From positions 1 to 26,528 of the forward strand of contig JAZNWZ010000101.1 of assembly GCA_045593645.1 (NCBI GenBank): DNA of 26,528 bases, given 5' to 3'. The stretch is from Fimenecus sp045593645 (GTDB taxonomy: Bacteria; Bacillota; Clostridia; Oscillospirales; Acutalibacteraceae). This document shows, in pieces, positions 7,131 through 15,946 of this stretch (position 1 is the first letter of the stretch; every line of letters begins with the position of its first letter). The translations under genes were made by a program, and so were the position numbers. The notes under the pieces are model-generated. The model saw only the letters and a program-made list of their open reading frames with translations, was not told the origin of the DNA and did not search any database.

Positions 7131-8168
7131 TTATTTACCCCAATTTGCAAGTTCGTTTTGAATGTATGAAAGGGTTAAGAGCTTTTCTTTAACTTGTTCA
7201 ACTGTCCAAAGGTCAGTATTATTTGAGTTAAACTCTGTAAGAGGATTTCTCTCTTTGTCGCCATCTTTAAAGTATTTATCATAATTTAAGCCACGCTTAT
7301 CTGCAGGTACACGATAGAAATCGCCCATATCAATAGCGTTCGCACATTCTTCATTTGTGAGAAGTGTTTCATACATTTTCTCACCATGACGAATACCAAT
7401 AACTTTAATTTCTGTTTCAGGTGCAAAAAGCTCTGTAACTGCTTTTGCAAGAACCTCAATTGTGCAAGCAGGTGCTTTTTGAACGAGAATATCGCCACTT
7501 TCACCATTTTCGAATGCAAAGAGTACAAGGTCAACTGCTTCTTCAAGGCTCATTACGAAACGAGTCATTGATGGCTCTGTAATTGTAATTGGTTTGCCTT
7601 CACGAATTTGGTCAATCCAAAGTGGAACAACTGAACCACGTGAGCAAAGAACATTACCATAACGAGTACAGCAAATCTTTGTTCTTTCAGGTGATACTGT
7701 TCTGCTCTTTGCAACAACAACCTTTTCCATCATAGCCTTTGATGTACCCATTGCATTTACAGGGTATGCAGCCTTATCTGTTGAAAGGCAGATTACACAC
7801 TTAACACCTTCATCAATTGCTGCTGTAAGAACATTGTCAGTACCTAAAACATTAGTTTTTACTGCTTCAACTGGGAAAAATACGCAAGATGGAACTTGTT
7901 TACGTGCTGCAGCATGGAAGATATAGTCAACTCCGTGCATAGCGTTTTTAACTGATTGTAAATCTCTTACATCGCCAATATAGAACTTAAGCTTATCGGC
8001 AACTTCAGGATATTTTTGTTGAAACTCATGGCGCATATCATCTTGCTTTTTCTCATCACGAGAGAAAACACGAATTTCACCAATATCTGTTTCCAAAAAT
8101 CTTCTGAGAACAGTATTACCGAATGAACCTGTTCCACCTGTTATCATTAAAGTCTTTCCTTTGAACAT
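7131..8168 (-). CDS. capE: UDP-GlcNAc 4,6-dehydratase/5-epimerase (inverting), CapE/FnlA
   Basis: A 345-residue SDR enzyme that starts the conversion of UDP-GlcNAc to UDP-L-FucNAc by 4,6-dehydration with inversion at C5. The NAD(P) loop is TGGTGSFGNT (10-19), and SRDEKKQDDMR is the family's cofactor-specificity segment. The active site reads STDKAAYPVNAMGTSK, with Met140 in place of the usual tyrosine and Lys144 kept. This altered Ser-Met-Lys triad is characteristic of the CapE/WbjB/FnlA branch, so the missing tyrosine is not a defect. Length and domain order are normal. It follows the second flippase gene after two bases and is followed by capF after one base, which makes the three-enzyme assignment firm. 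RBS: AAGGA nine bases before the ATG. Confidence 0.93.
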   Translation of the reverse strand: MFKGKTLMITGGTGSFGNTVLRRFLETDIGEIRVFSRDEKKQDDMRHEFQQKYPEVADKLKFYIGDVRDLQSVKNAMHGVDYIFHAAARKQVPSCVFFPVEAVKTNVLGTDNVLTAAIDEGVKCVICLSTDKAAYPVNAMGTSKAMMEKVVVAKSRTVSPERTKICCTRYGNVLCSRGSVVPLWIDQIREGKPITITEPSMTRFVMSLEEAVDLVLFAFENGESGDILVQKAPACTIEVLAKAVTELFAPETEIKVIGIRHGEKMYETLLTNEECANAIDMGDFYRVPADKRGLNYDKYFKDGDKERNPLTEFNSNNTDLWTVEQVKEKLLTLSYIQNELANWGK

Positions 8169-8170
8169 TT

Positions 8171-9709
8171 CTATACATCCTTTACAATATGAAATTTCTT
8201 TAATATCTTTTTTAATGGTTTGAATATTAACTGCTTTTCATAGTTATTCATACCATATAATAACATTGTTACACCGTAAATTGCAAGCATTACACCACAA
8301 TTCACAATAAAACCTATCCAACCAAAGCGGTTTAAATTTAGCATTCTAAAGCCTAACCCTGCTATTGTTGTTACAATTAAGCAAGGTAATATGCCTTTAA
8401 AAAGTCCTCTATAATAAACTGTTAAACGAATGCCGATAAGCTTTTTATACATAATCGTCATTACTACAAATTCACAAAGGAACAAGGCAATAAAGCCACC
8501 TGCAACTGCACCTATGAGAGGGTTCCATTGAATAAGTATTATTGTAATTATTATGTTAAGTATTGCAGACACCGATGTGATAATTGATGGTACTTTATGC
8601 TTTGCCATTGCTTGCAAAAGCTGAAAGCCAACACCCTGCACATAAGAAAGCATTTGTGGGAACATCAAAACGATTGCTACAAAATATGCTCGTTTGTTTA
8701 CTTCCCCTGCCCACAAGACTACAAAATCTTCACCATTTACTGCAAATACTGTCCAAACAAGAGAAAGTGCCATAAAAACAATTCTACTTATACGAACCAT
8801 TTCGGATTCGTATTTTTTACTGTCTGCACCACTTTCAACAAGCTTTACAAGTCCCGGCATTAACACACTTGTAAAGTGTGAACCCAGGGTTTTGAAATAT
8901 TGCAAAATCTGTGCACCGATACCATAAATGCCAATTATAACTGCTGCACCCTCTGCAAACATTGCAAGAAGCACTTGGTTTGCAAGTCCATTTATGTTAC
9001 CTGCAATCATCTGTAATAATATAAATGATGAATATGAAGCAACCTCTTTAATAAATTTAAAGTCAAAGTCTTTAAATACAGGTACAATTTTAAGCTTAAA
9101 CAAAACATAAAATATATAAATTCCACGAGCTATAACTGAGACTGCAAAATGAACAACCACAATACCAAAACTACCAAAGCCCATTATCAAAGCAACTACG
9201 CTTGCTAAGATTTTTAATATGGTAAGAATAATCACTGTACCTTTTGATACAGAAAATCTTTCATAAGCAATAACTACATTTGAAAATGCAGAGGTTGCAA
9301 GTGAAAAAGCTGTACCAAATATTGTTACTGTAAACAGTTTTTTTGCCAAAATAATTTCTGCATCGTTAAGTCCTTTTGCAAAAATTGATGAGAAGTTTAA
9401 TAGTATTATGCCACCAATTATCAAAACAATTACTGCAATCACAGCATAATAAATTGTTGTGATGCCTAAGAATTTGCGTTGAGAGTATTTATCATTATTA
9501 GCACGATATTTTGCGATATATCTGATAACTGAATTACCTACGCCTAAATCGAGTAAAGCGAGATATGCAGTTATTGAAATAACAAGCTGATAAATACCAT
9601 ATTCTGCTTGTCCTAATGAGCGAATTAAAAAAGGCGTGAACAAAAGAGTCGAGAAAATCTCAACTACTAACAGTACATAAGAAAGAATTACGCCTGTTTT
9701 TCTGTTCAT
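8171..9709 (-). CDS. Wzx-type oligosaccharide flippase (second of two)
   Basis: A 512-residue membrane protein of the polysaccharide transport (MOP/PST) superfamily with about 14 hydrophobic segments. The N-terminal part, with TPFLIRSLGQAEYGIYQLV (about residues 25-43) and LLDLGVGNSVIRYIAKYRA, is the classic Wzx signature. It should flip undecaprenyl-diphosphate-linked repeat units from the inner to the outer face of the membrane. The ATG at 9709 has AAGGAG nine bases upstream. It lies 16 bases after the second polymerase gene and two bases before capE. It shares the family pattern with the flippase at 13367-14902 but differs at most positions, so the two are not a recent duplication. Confidence 0.9.
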   Translation of the reverse strand: MNRKTGVILSYVLLVVEIFSTLLFTPFLIRSLGQAEYGIYQLVISITAYLALLDLGVGNSVIRYIAKYRANNDKYSQRKFLGITTIYYAVIAVIVLIIGGIILLNFSSIFAKGLNDAEIILAKKLFTVTIFGTAFSLATSAFSNVVIAYERFSVSKGTVIILTILKILASVVALIMGFGSFGIVVVHFAVSVIARGIYIFYVLFKLKIVPVFKDFDFKFIKEVASYSSFILLQMIAGNINGLANQVLLAMFAEGAAVIIGIYGIGAQILQYFKTLGSHFTSVLMPGLVKLVESGADSKKYESEMVRISRIVFMALSLVWTVFAVNGEDFVVLWAGEVNKRAYFVAIVLMFPQMLSYVQGVGFQLLQAMAKHKVPSIITSVSAILNIIITIILIQWNPLIGAVAGGFIALFLCEFVVMTIMYKKLIGIRLTVYYRGLFKGILPCLIVTTIAGLGFRMLNLNRFGWIGFIVNCGVMLAIYGVTMLLYGMNNYEKQLIFKPLKKILKKFHIVKDV

Positions 9710-9725
9710 CTTTTTTCACTCCTTT

Positions 9726-10886
9726 TTAAGCAAATTGTAACGAGTTGTAAACGTAAATCATCAAATAGCCTAAATGGGCTATGCTTTCAACAATCAAGGT
9801 TGTTCTAACAACACTATTTAATCGCCTATCATATTCTCTTAATCCTGCAAGCGTTAACAACACTACAACAGAAATCATTGTTTGAATAAAGTATGGCGTT
9901 CTTAAAACAAACTGGAAGTTTGTAATAAATGTGATAACCGTAATTGTGAGATACAAGCAGAATGTATTGAAATCATAAAAACGATTTATTTGGTCTGCTC
10001 TATGGCGAAGCTCGTGCTGGCTAAGATGCTTTTGTTTTTCAACCTCTTGCATCTTATTACAAACCAAAACTGCCAAAATACAAATTACAACAAACACAAC
10101 AACTCTGACCATTGATGCTAAGAATTGCCAAATTCCAAAAACATCATAAGATTCATAGCCTTGTAATCTATCACTTGCACTCTTGAAAAGTGAACTTGTT
10201 CCCCCACCAAACATATCAACAAAGGTATATCCCAACATCAAAATAACAGGTATTAAAACTGTACCGATACCAGATAAAAGTCCTCTTAATTTTCTTGAGA
10301 ATATAAATACGACTCTCAATAAAAGGAAAACGAGCATTGCATAGTGATAATAGCACAAAATAAGATATGCTATAAAGCAAATTGGTCTGTTTTTCTTTTC
10401 AATAATATCCATATAAAGGAAATATGCCATTATTGCAAAGGCTATATAGAAACGAATAACTGTTGCAACATACATAAAGTTCATATTAAGTATTAAAAAC
10501 CAATATGCTATTGTAATTTCTGAAAAACTTGACTCAAGCTTCTTTGATGCTTTGTATAAAAGCACAAATGAAAGACCATATGTTACAAATACTGCAAGAG
10601 CAGGAAGTATTGCATCATTATTAAGCATTGCTATTGCATACAAGAAAGCATATGTCAATGGGTTATGTGGTCCATAATATTTATATATCCATTCCCAACC
10701 CATTTCACGACACAAATCCATTGTGCCCATATATCTATACAAGTCAGATGCTTCAAAAGCCACAATATGATATGCAAGTGTTGCCAAAATTACAGTTGAA
10801 AGCACTAAAAATAATTTTAAATGTTTTTTTGCAATAGTTGCATTCAAAATAGCGAGTAAAACTAATACAAGCATAAACTCAATCAC
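9726..10886 (-). CDS. EpsG-like O-antigen/exopolysaccharide polymerase (Wzy, second of two), GTG start
   Basis: A 386-residue protein with about ten or more membrane segments. EpsG/Wzy-like features are a DLYRYMGTMDLCREMG segment and the region LTYAFLYAIAMLNNDAILP after the first segments, then a long periplasmic loop around FGGGTSSLFKSASDRLQGYE. It should join repeat units outside the membrane. The frame is open up to a TTG at 10913, but I place the start at the GTG at 10886. The sequence AGAGGTGATACC directly before it is almost the full anti-Shine-Dalgarno complement, with seven bases between GAGG and GTG. An ATG at 10874 is a third option. The flippase follows 16 bases later. Polymerases are poorly conserved, so the specific role rests on topology and context. 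Confidence 0.78.
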   Translation of the reverse strand: MIEFMLVLVLLAILNATIAKKHLKLFLVLSTVILATLAYHIVAFEASDLYRYMGTMDLCREMGWEWIYKYYGPHNPLTYAFLYAIAMLNNDAILPALAVFVTYGLSFVLLYKASKKLESSFSEITIAYWFLILNMNFMYVATVIRFYIAFAIMAYFLYMDIIEKKNRPICFIAYLILCYYHYAMLVFLLLRVVFIFSRKLRGLLSGIGTVLIPVILMLGYTFVDMFGGGTSSLFKSASDRLQGYESYDVFGIWQFLASMVRVVVFVVICILAVLVCNKMQEVEKQKHLSQHELRHRADQINRFYDFNTFCLYLTITVITFITNFQFVLRTPYFIQTMISVVVLLTLAGLREYDRRLNSVVRTTLIVESIAHLGYLMIYVYNSLQFA

Positions 10887-10889
10887 GGT

Positions 10890-10898
10890 ATCACCTCT
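10890..10898 (-). promoter_or_regulatory. Ribosome binding site that decides the GTG start of the second polymerase
   Basis: On the minus strand this reads AGAGGTGAT. Together with the next three bases it nearly matches the complete anti-Shine-Dalgarno complement AGGAGGTGATCC, and it is correctly spaced for the GTG at 10886. The TTG at 10913 lies upstream of this site and has no comparable signal. Confidence 0.75.
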
Positions 10899-10915
10899 TT
10901 TCTTTAAAATCAATT

Positions 10916-12133
10916 CTATAAACAGTAAAGCATTTCTGCAAAATTATCATAATTCTTTTTACTGTTGTATTTTTCTTTCCAAGTATTCAATGCATTTTCA
11001 CGCATTTTTTGTTTTTCATTAACAGTTAAATTTGCAAAGTTGCAAATTGTATCTGTTATCATCTGCACATCAGGATTTTCAGGTAACAAGAATCCGTTTT
11101 CATTGTGAGAAATGATTTCAGACACACCACCTACATCAAGACCTAAAACAGGAATTGAGAAGGACATTGCCTCCATCATTGAAACCGGTAATCCCTCAGA
11201 ATCAGATGTATTAACGAATAAATCTATATGATTATTTCTAATATATTCAAGGGCTTGTATGTTATCCATAGCACCTTTAAAACAATAAGTAACATTCTCT
11301 TTTTGTGAAAATGCTGATTTTGCTCTTTCGCTTATTTCCCCCATAAGCTTACCATCGCCAATATGTACCCAATTGACTTTTACATTATCAATTTTTGCAA
11401 TAGCATCAATAATACGGTCAATTCTCTTAATTGGCACAACATATGAAAGACTCAAAATTGAAATACTGTTTTCTTGTGGAGTATATTCTCTCACTTGTTG
11501 CTCAGAAACACCTAATCTGTATATCATTTTTTGAGAAGGCACATTGAAATTATTTTCGTAATATTCTTTGCCCTCTTCACTGATGAACACAACAGCATCT
11601 GTCTTTTTATTTGACAACTCTTTTAATGGCAAATAAAAATCATTATCAGGCAATAAATATAAATCTCTTCTATGTGCACGAGAAACAAGCTTGTCCCCTT
11701 TTCTCTTTATCATTGATAAAGAAAGTGCAGAATAGTCGTTCCAATAAGTATACAAAACAACATTGTCGCCCATATCTTTACGGACATCTTCAAGATAATC
11801 TGCAAAATGAAATGCTCTTGTGCAATTTCTAAATGCTCTTTTAACCTTTGATAAACTAAATTTCTTCTTTTTAATTAAATAGGAAATTTCTTTATAAATG
11901 TAAGAAGAAAAAACTGTTTTAAGGGCATATTTTACCATTGAAGATGATGAATTAAAGGCATATCGTAAAACTCTAACATTTTCAGGTACTTGGGAAGTTT
12001 GCTCGTCAACGGCATTTCGTGAAACTACTGTTACTTGGAATTTTTCAGAGAGACTAATCATCTCAGGTCTGATAAAACTCGCCTCACCCATACCGTAAGG
12101 ATATGAACTTGTAACAAAAAGTAGTTTTTTCAT
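10916..12133 (-). CDS. Glycosyltransferase family 4
   Basis: A 405-residue GT-B-fold glycosyltransferase. The N-terminal acceptor domain begins MKKLLFVTSSYPYGMGEASF, with the glycine-bearing loop of GT4 enzymes. The C-terminal nucleotide-sugar domain begins near ISILSLSYVVPIKRIDRIID. SDSEGLPVSMMEAM carries the E-x7-E donor-binding motif, followed by PVLGLDVGGVSEII. It should add one sugar to the lipid-linked repeat unit on the cytoplasmic side; donor and linkage cannot be predicted. The ATG at 12133 lies two bases after the stop of the preceding GT4 gene. It is the second of two adjacent GT4 genes that precede the second polymerase and flippase. Confidence 0.88.
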   Translation of the reverse strand: MKKLLFVTSSYPYGMGEASFIRPEMISLSEKFQVTVVSRNAVDEQTSQVPENVRVLRYAFNSSSSMVKYALKTVFSSYIYKEISYLIKKKKFSLSKVKRAFRNCTRAFHFADYLEDVRKDMGDNVVLYTYWNDYSALSLSMIKRKGDKLVSRAHRRDLYLLPDNDFYLPLKELSNKKTDAVVFISEEGKEYYENNFNVPSQKMIYRLGVSEQQVREYTPQENSISILSLSYVVPIKRIDRIIDAIAKIDNVKVNWVHIGDGKLMGEISERAKSAFSQKENVTYCFKGAMDNIQALEYIRNNHIDLFVNTSDSEGLPVSMMEAMSFSIPVLGLDVGGVSEIISHNENGFLLPENPDVQMITDTICNFANLTVNEKQKMRENALNTWKEKYNSKKNYDNFAEMLYCL

Positions 12134-12135
12134 TG

Positions 12136-13347
12136 TTATCTGTCCTCACAAAGTTTTGAATAAAGGTCAATATACTCGTTTATTAAAGTACTCTTTTCAA
12201 AGGTTGCTCTTGCATGCTTAATGCAATTTTCACTATAAAAACTTTTTTTATTTTTACAGACTTTATCAATAGCATCTGCCACTGCTTGAATGTTGTTAAC
12301 ATCAACTGAATATCCACAATTTTCACCAAGGATTTCAGGACACGCTGTTTGGTTATGACACACAACAGGTGTACCACACGCCATAGCTTCAGCAGAAACC
12401 TTACCAAATGTTTCTGCTGTTGAAAAAGTTACAAAAACATCTGCAAGGCTATAATATTCTGCCAATGCATCAACTGATGAAAGTGAACCTACTGCAGTCA
12501 TATTTTCAGGCAAGCTTACATTTGTTGGCATATTGCCAACCAAAATAAAGTTATAGTCTTTTTTCTGTTTTGCAAGAGAAATAAAACTATCTAAGCCTTT
12601 TCGTGCTACCCAACCAGATGCAACACCGAGAATTGTAAACTTATCATTTAAGCCCTTTTCTGTTTTGAGAGTTTCAACATCTCGTGGATAGAACTTATTA
12701 AAATCTATCCAGTTATATATTCTTTGAGTAACTGCATTTTTAGAAATTGGAGATTTTTTAGCCTCACCTGTTACCCACTTTGACACGCCTGTTATTGCTA
12801 GTCGTGGAATATTGCCAAAAAGCTCTTTTTTATCCTTATGCATTTTCTTTGTTCTATCAAAGAACCAAGATGGATTACCATTGTTGATATTTGGACAATT
12901 ATCACACTGACTCTGCCACTTATCACATTTTTCTGTAATATAGTGAACACACTTGCCTGTTATAAACCAAAAATCGTGTAATGTAATAACTGTTGCAATA
13001 TCCTTTTTAGCAAGATATTTAAGCAACATTGGCAAATTCACATAGTTACCGTGTAAATTTCTCAAATGAACAACATCAGGTTTAATATGGTCTAAAAGCT
13101 TAAGAAGTTTTCTTGTTGAGCCTACTGAAAAATACCCTTGTTGCCCTGATAATCTTGATAAAAATCCGTGAATTTTTATATCTAATGGAGAGCCCATATG
13201 ATATGAATTTTCAACACCATTTACATTTGTTTGTGAATAAACAACAAAAGATTCATGCCCTGCTTTTTGCAAAGCTTCGTGCATTTCTGCAGTTGTACGA
13301 CCTGTACTGCCTATATTATAAACTGCATTGATTTGTACTATTTTCAT
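12136..13347 (-). CDS. Glycosyltransferase family 4 with a four-cysteine insert
   Basis: A 403-residue GT-B glycosyltransferase that starts MKIVQINAVYNIGSTGRTT. The donor domain shows ASGWVARKGLDSF and the E-x7-E motif in ETFGKVSAEAMACGTPVV. The acceptor domain has THLHDFWFITG-like sequence (ITLHDFWFITG, 121-131) followed by Cys133, Cys141, Cys148 and Cys151 in a C-x7-C-x6-C-x2-C-P pattern. This pattern recurs in one branch of exopolysaccharide GT4 enzymes and may bind a metal or form a structural knuckle. The frame is open four codons further (GTG at 13359), but the ATG at 13347 is preceded by GGTGG eight bases upstream, which overlaps that GTG, so I chose 13347. It follows the first flippase gene by 19 bases. 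Confidence 0.88.
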   Translation of the reverse strand: MKIVQINAVYNIGSTGRTTAEMHEALQKAGHESFVVYSQTNVNGVENSYHMGSPLDIKIHGFLSRLSGQQGYFSVGSTRKLLKLLDHIKPDVVHLRNLHGNYVNLPMLLKYLAKKDIATVITLHDFWFITGKCVHYITEKCDKWQSQCDNCPNINNGNPSWFFDRTKKMHKDKKELFGNIPRLAITGVSKWVTGEAKKSPISKNAVTQRIYNWIDFNKFYPRDVETLKTEKGLNDKFTILGVASGWVARKGLDSFISLAKQKKDYNFILVGNMPTNVSLPENMTAVGSLSSVDALAEYYSLADVFVTFSTAETFGKVSAEAMACGTPVVCHNQTACPEILGENCGYSVDVNNIQAVADAIDKVCKNKKSFYSENCIKHARATFEKSTLINEYIDLYSKLCEDR

Positions 13348-13355
13348 TTGGCTCA

Positions 13356-13360
13356 CCACC
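13356..13360 (-). promoter_or_regulatory. Ribosome binding site that decides the ATG start of the cysteine-insert GT4
   Basis: On the minus strand GGTGG ends eight bases before the ATG at 13347. The in-frame GTG codons at 13359 and 13356 overlap this site and have no separate signal upstream, so they are unlikely starts. Confidence 0.6.
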
Positions 13361-13366
13361 TATCAT

Positions 13367-14902
13367 TTATTTTTTTACTTTTCTTAAAACCTTTTTGAAA
13401 ACTCCTAAGAAAAGATTTTTTTCATATTCATTAATAACAAACTTATATAAAAGCAATCCAAAAACACCTACAAAAACAACACCATTAAGACCAAATCTTA
13501 ACAAGCCTTTTGACATTGGATTAAAATATTCAAGAGAAAGTCCTATTCCTAACATTAAAAGTAAGAATGGTGTAATTTTCAAGAAAGTTTTCTTGAAAAA
13601 TGTTTTCATATCAAGGTGAAGGACTTTAATATGAATGCAAAGCATTAAAGCGTTTCTAACCATATATGCAATGCAAATTGAAAGTGATGCACCAATTGCT
13701 CCCCAATATTTTGAAGCAAACAATGAGATGCAAACATTTATCACGCCCATTGTAACAAATACAAATGATTGCAACTTAACCTTGTTTTCAACGATGACAG
13801 TTGTATTTGCAATCTGCATAGGTAAATAGAAATAACTTGGAAGAATGAGCAATACAGCACAAATATAGCTTTCTACGAAATCGGGCTTATTCCAAATATC
13901 AACTACAAATGATTTACCAAACGAGATAAAGCCTACGACCAATGCACCAATAATAATGCATTGTAATCTACCTACTTTTACCATAAGGTCAACAAGAGCA
14001 GTATCTTTTTTGCCCTCATGAACGAGTTTTGAAATTCGTGGCATAAACATACCGTTGATTGCATTTGCAAATGTATAGATATACCCTTCAATTGTTGATG
14101 CAAGGCCAAATATTGCAGAGCCAATTGCACCAGTTGTAGAAACAGCAACAATAATTGATGGTGTTATATTAAAAATCAAACGCTGTGAAAGGCTTGAAAT
14201 AGTTGTCCACATAGAAAAGCCAAATATTTCTTTAAGCATACCTTTGTCTTTATGCTTAAAATTTACCTTTACAGGTGTTTTCTTTTTAATAATGAAAAGT
14301 TTGATTGCAATTGTTAAAAGCCCCGACAAAGCGTTTACAAGGACAAGAGCATATACTCCATAACCAAGAAGTAATGCTATAACCATAGCAACCACAATAA
14401 AAACTTTATGAAACAAATCTGCAAGTTTTAATCCTACAAAATTTTCATAAGCTGTAAGAATTCCCTTAAGATTAACAAATGGGAATGAAATTACGCTAAA
14501 AAGCCCTACAATTATATAAATATCCTTAAATATTGCAAGCTCACTTGCCGACAAGTTAGCATAAATGCTATTAATAAAGAAGCTGACACCAACAAGGACT
14601 GCAAGAATTATACCGTCAAGCCCTAAATAGAGCTTATAAACAACTCCTAAAAAGTCGTTGACCTTTTGCTGATTACCCTCTGCATTATATTTTGACACAA
14701 AGCGTGTAACTGCTGCACTCATACCAAAGTCCATAACGAACAATGTTATAAGTGAGTTTGCAAGAGTATAAAGACCGTAATTGCTTTGTCCTATTTGTGT
14801 AATCATCCACGGTGTATAAAGAAGACCGGATATCATATTGAACGCTATTGCAAAATATGACATAGCCGCACCGAGTTTAATTTGCTTTGAGCTATTATTC
14901 AT
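13367..14902 (-). CDS. Wzx-type oligosaccharide flippase (first of two)
   Basis: A 511-residue polytopic membrane protein of the MOP/PST superfamily with about 14 hydrophobic segments. The N-terminus carries the Wzx signature TPWMITQIGQSNYGLYTLA and the following FVMDFGMSAAVTRFVSKYNA. It should translocate the lipid-linked repeat unit made by the glycosyltransferases encoded just before it. The ATG at 14902 lies 12 bases after the stop of the GT-A-type gene. It is the last gene of the first assembly set, which also has its own EpsG-like polymerase at 17655-18713. A second flippase of the same family but clearly different sequence lies at 8171-9709. Confidence 0.9.
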   Translation of the reverse strand: MNNSSKQIKLGAAMSYFAIAFNMISGLLYTPWMITQIGQSNYGLYTLANSLITLFVMDFGMSAAVTRFVSKYNAEGNQQKVNDFLGVVYKLYLGLDGIILAVLVGVSFFINSIYANLSASELAIFKDIYIIVGLFSVISFPFVNLKGILTAYENFVGLKLADLFHKVFIVVAMVIALLLGYGVYALVLVNALSGLLTIAIKLFIIKKKTPVKVNFKHKDKGMLKEIFGFSMWTTISSLSQRLIFNITPSIIVAVSTTGAIGSAIFGLASTIEGYIYTFANAINGMFMPRISKLVHEGKKDTALVDLMVKVGRLQCIIIGALVVGFISFGKSFVVDIWNKPDFVESYICAVLLILPSYFYLPMQIANTTVIVENKVKLQSFVFVTMGVINVCISLFASKYWGAIGASLSICIAYMVRNALMLCIHIKVLHLDMKTFFKKTFLKITPFLLLMLGIGLSLEYFNPMSKGLLRFGLNGVVFVGVFGLLLYKFVINEYEKNLFLGVFKKVLRKVKK

Positions 14903-14914
14903 AAAACTACCTTG

Positions 14915-15931
14915 CTATTTTTTGAAAAGTTTTTTCTTGAGTTTCTTGAAGAGATTTTTTGCATCGCCGTGTATGAGTCTTAACCACAAAGACTCAATAA
15001 GACGAAGTCTTGCAACAGATTTTTTTGGTCGCATAATATCGTCAACTCTATGACAATACTCAATATCATTAAACACGTATTTTGGGTGCTTTAATGGAAA
15101 CTCCATTTCATAAAGTTTTAACTCATATAATTTGCGAAGTCCTTTTGGAATAAATTTTATATCACTTACGCTGTTGGCAGATTCTTCTGTTAAACCGATG
15201 TTTGACATAAGATTTACTCTTGGTACAACAATAAGCTTTGATTGCAATATCTGATAAATGCCAAACTGTGTTGACCAAGATGAAAGCTTGCCACCTTTAT
15301 CCAACATCTCTTTTTTCTTAAGTACTACATTATAAACTCTATTTCTTGTTGGTCCAAAATCTTGGAACTGTTTTAACCAACGCATAGCATCTTTATCATC
15401 AGTTATTACGCTTAAATCGTAATCTATCATATCCCAAGAACGTTTCCAAGTTGCCCAACCTGCGATTGAACCAACTAAAGAGAAAAAGTAATCACTTTCA
15501 ACTTCATTAAATTCGCCCAAATGATTCATACCAGTAACAAGTCCTACACGGTCATCATCTTTATACTTTTCAAGCACTTCTTTACAAAAAGGAAAGAAAC
15601 TCTGTGATGGGACACAGTCATCTTCTAAAACAACAAGACGGTCAACTTTTTTGAAACAATTTGAAATACCAGTATAAATACGCTTACCACAACCAAGATT
15701 TTCTTCTGAAAAATCTTCGTTAATTTCACATTCCCAGTCAATACCTTTTAAGATTTCACGACATTTCTGAATGTTTTCAATATCTTTTTTATTATTTTCA
15801 CGAGCACCATCCTGAATAAGAAACAACTGAGACGGTGCTGCTTTTTTTACTGTTTCAAAAACCTTTGCAAATTGTTCAGGTCTGTTAAAAAATATAAGTG
15901 CTACTGGTATATCAATATTACTTTTTCTCAT
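14915..15931 (-). CDS. GT-A-fold glycosyltransferase of the HlpA-like/GNT-I-like type
   Basis: A 338-residue protein resembling bacterial proteins often labelled hemolytic protein HlpA-like, which are glycosyltransferases of GT-A fold. It begins DIPVALIFFNRPEQFAKVFE, a nucleotide-binding strand and helix, then FLIQDGAR. LVVLEDDCVPSQSFF contains the acidic EDD motif expected to bind the metal and sugar nucleotide. SIAGWATWKRSWD is a conserved downstream acceptor-side motif in this group. The C-terminus is very basic (repeated KK), which may hold it at the membrane. The frame extends to a GTG at 15940, but AGGAG at 15940-15944 lies eight bases before the ATG at 15931 and would overlap that GTG, so 15931 is the start. 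The sugar transferred is unknown. Confidence 0.82.
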   Translation of the reverse strand: MRKSNIDIPVALIFFNRPEQFAKVFETVKKAAPSQLFLIQDGARENNKKDIENIQKCREILKGIDWECEINEDFSEENLGCGKRIYTGISNCFKKVDRLVVLEDDCVPSQSFFPFCKEVLEKYKDDDRVGLVTGMNHLGEFNEVESDYFFSLVGSIAGWATWKRSWDMIDYDLSVITDDKDAMRWLKQFQDFGPTRNRVYNVVLKKKEMLDKGGKLSSWSTQFGIYQILQSKLIVVPRVNLMSNIGLTEESANSVSDIKFIPKGLRKLYELKLYEMEFPLKHPKYVFNDIEYCHRVDDIMRPKKSVARLRLIESLWLRLIHGDAKNLFKKLKKKLFKK

Positions 15932-15939
15932 AACTTGCA

Positions 15940-15944
15940 CTCCT
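15940..15944 (-). promoter_or_regulatory. Ribosome binding site that decides the ATG start of the GT-A gene
   Basis: AGGAG on the minus strand ends eight bases before the ATG at 15931. It overlaps the in-frame GTG at 15940, which therefore cannot use it. Confidence 0.7.
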
Positions 15945-15946
15945 AA

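Noticed and set aside
7131..8168. Inactive dehydratase because the SDR tyrosine is replaced by Met140
   Set aside because: Methionine at this position is normal for the CapE/WbjB/FnlA branch, and the lysine is kept.
8171..14902. Recent tandem duplication of the flippase genes
   Set aside because: The two proteins share only family-level patterns such as LGQxxYGxY; most positions differ, and unrelated genes separate them.
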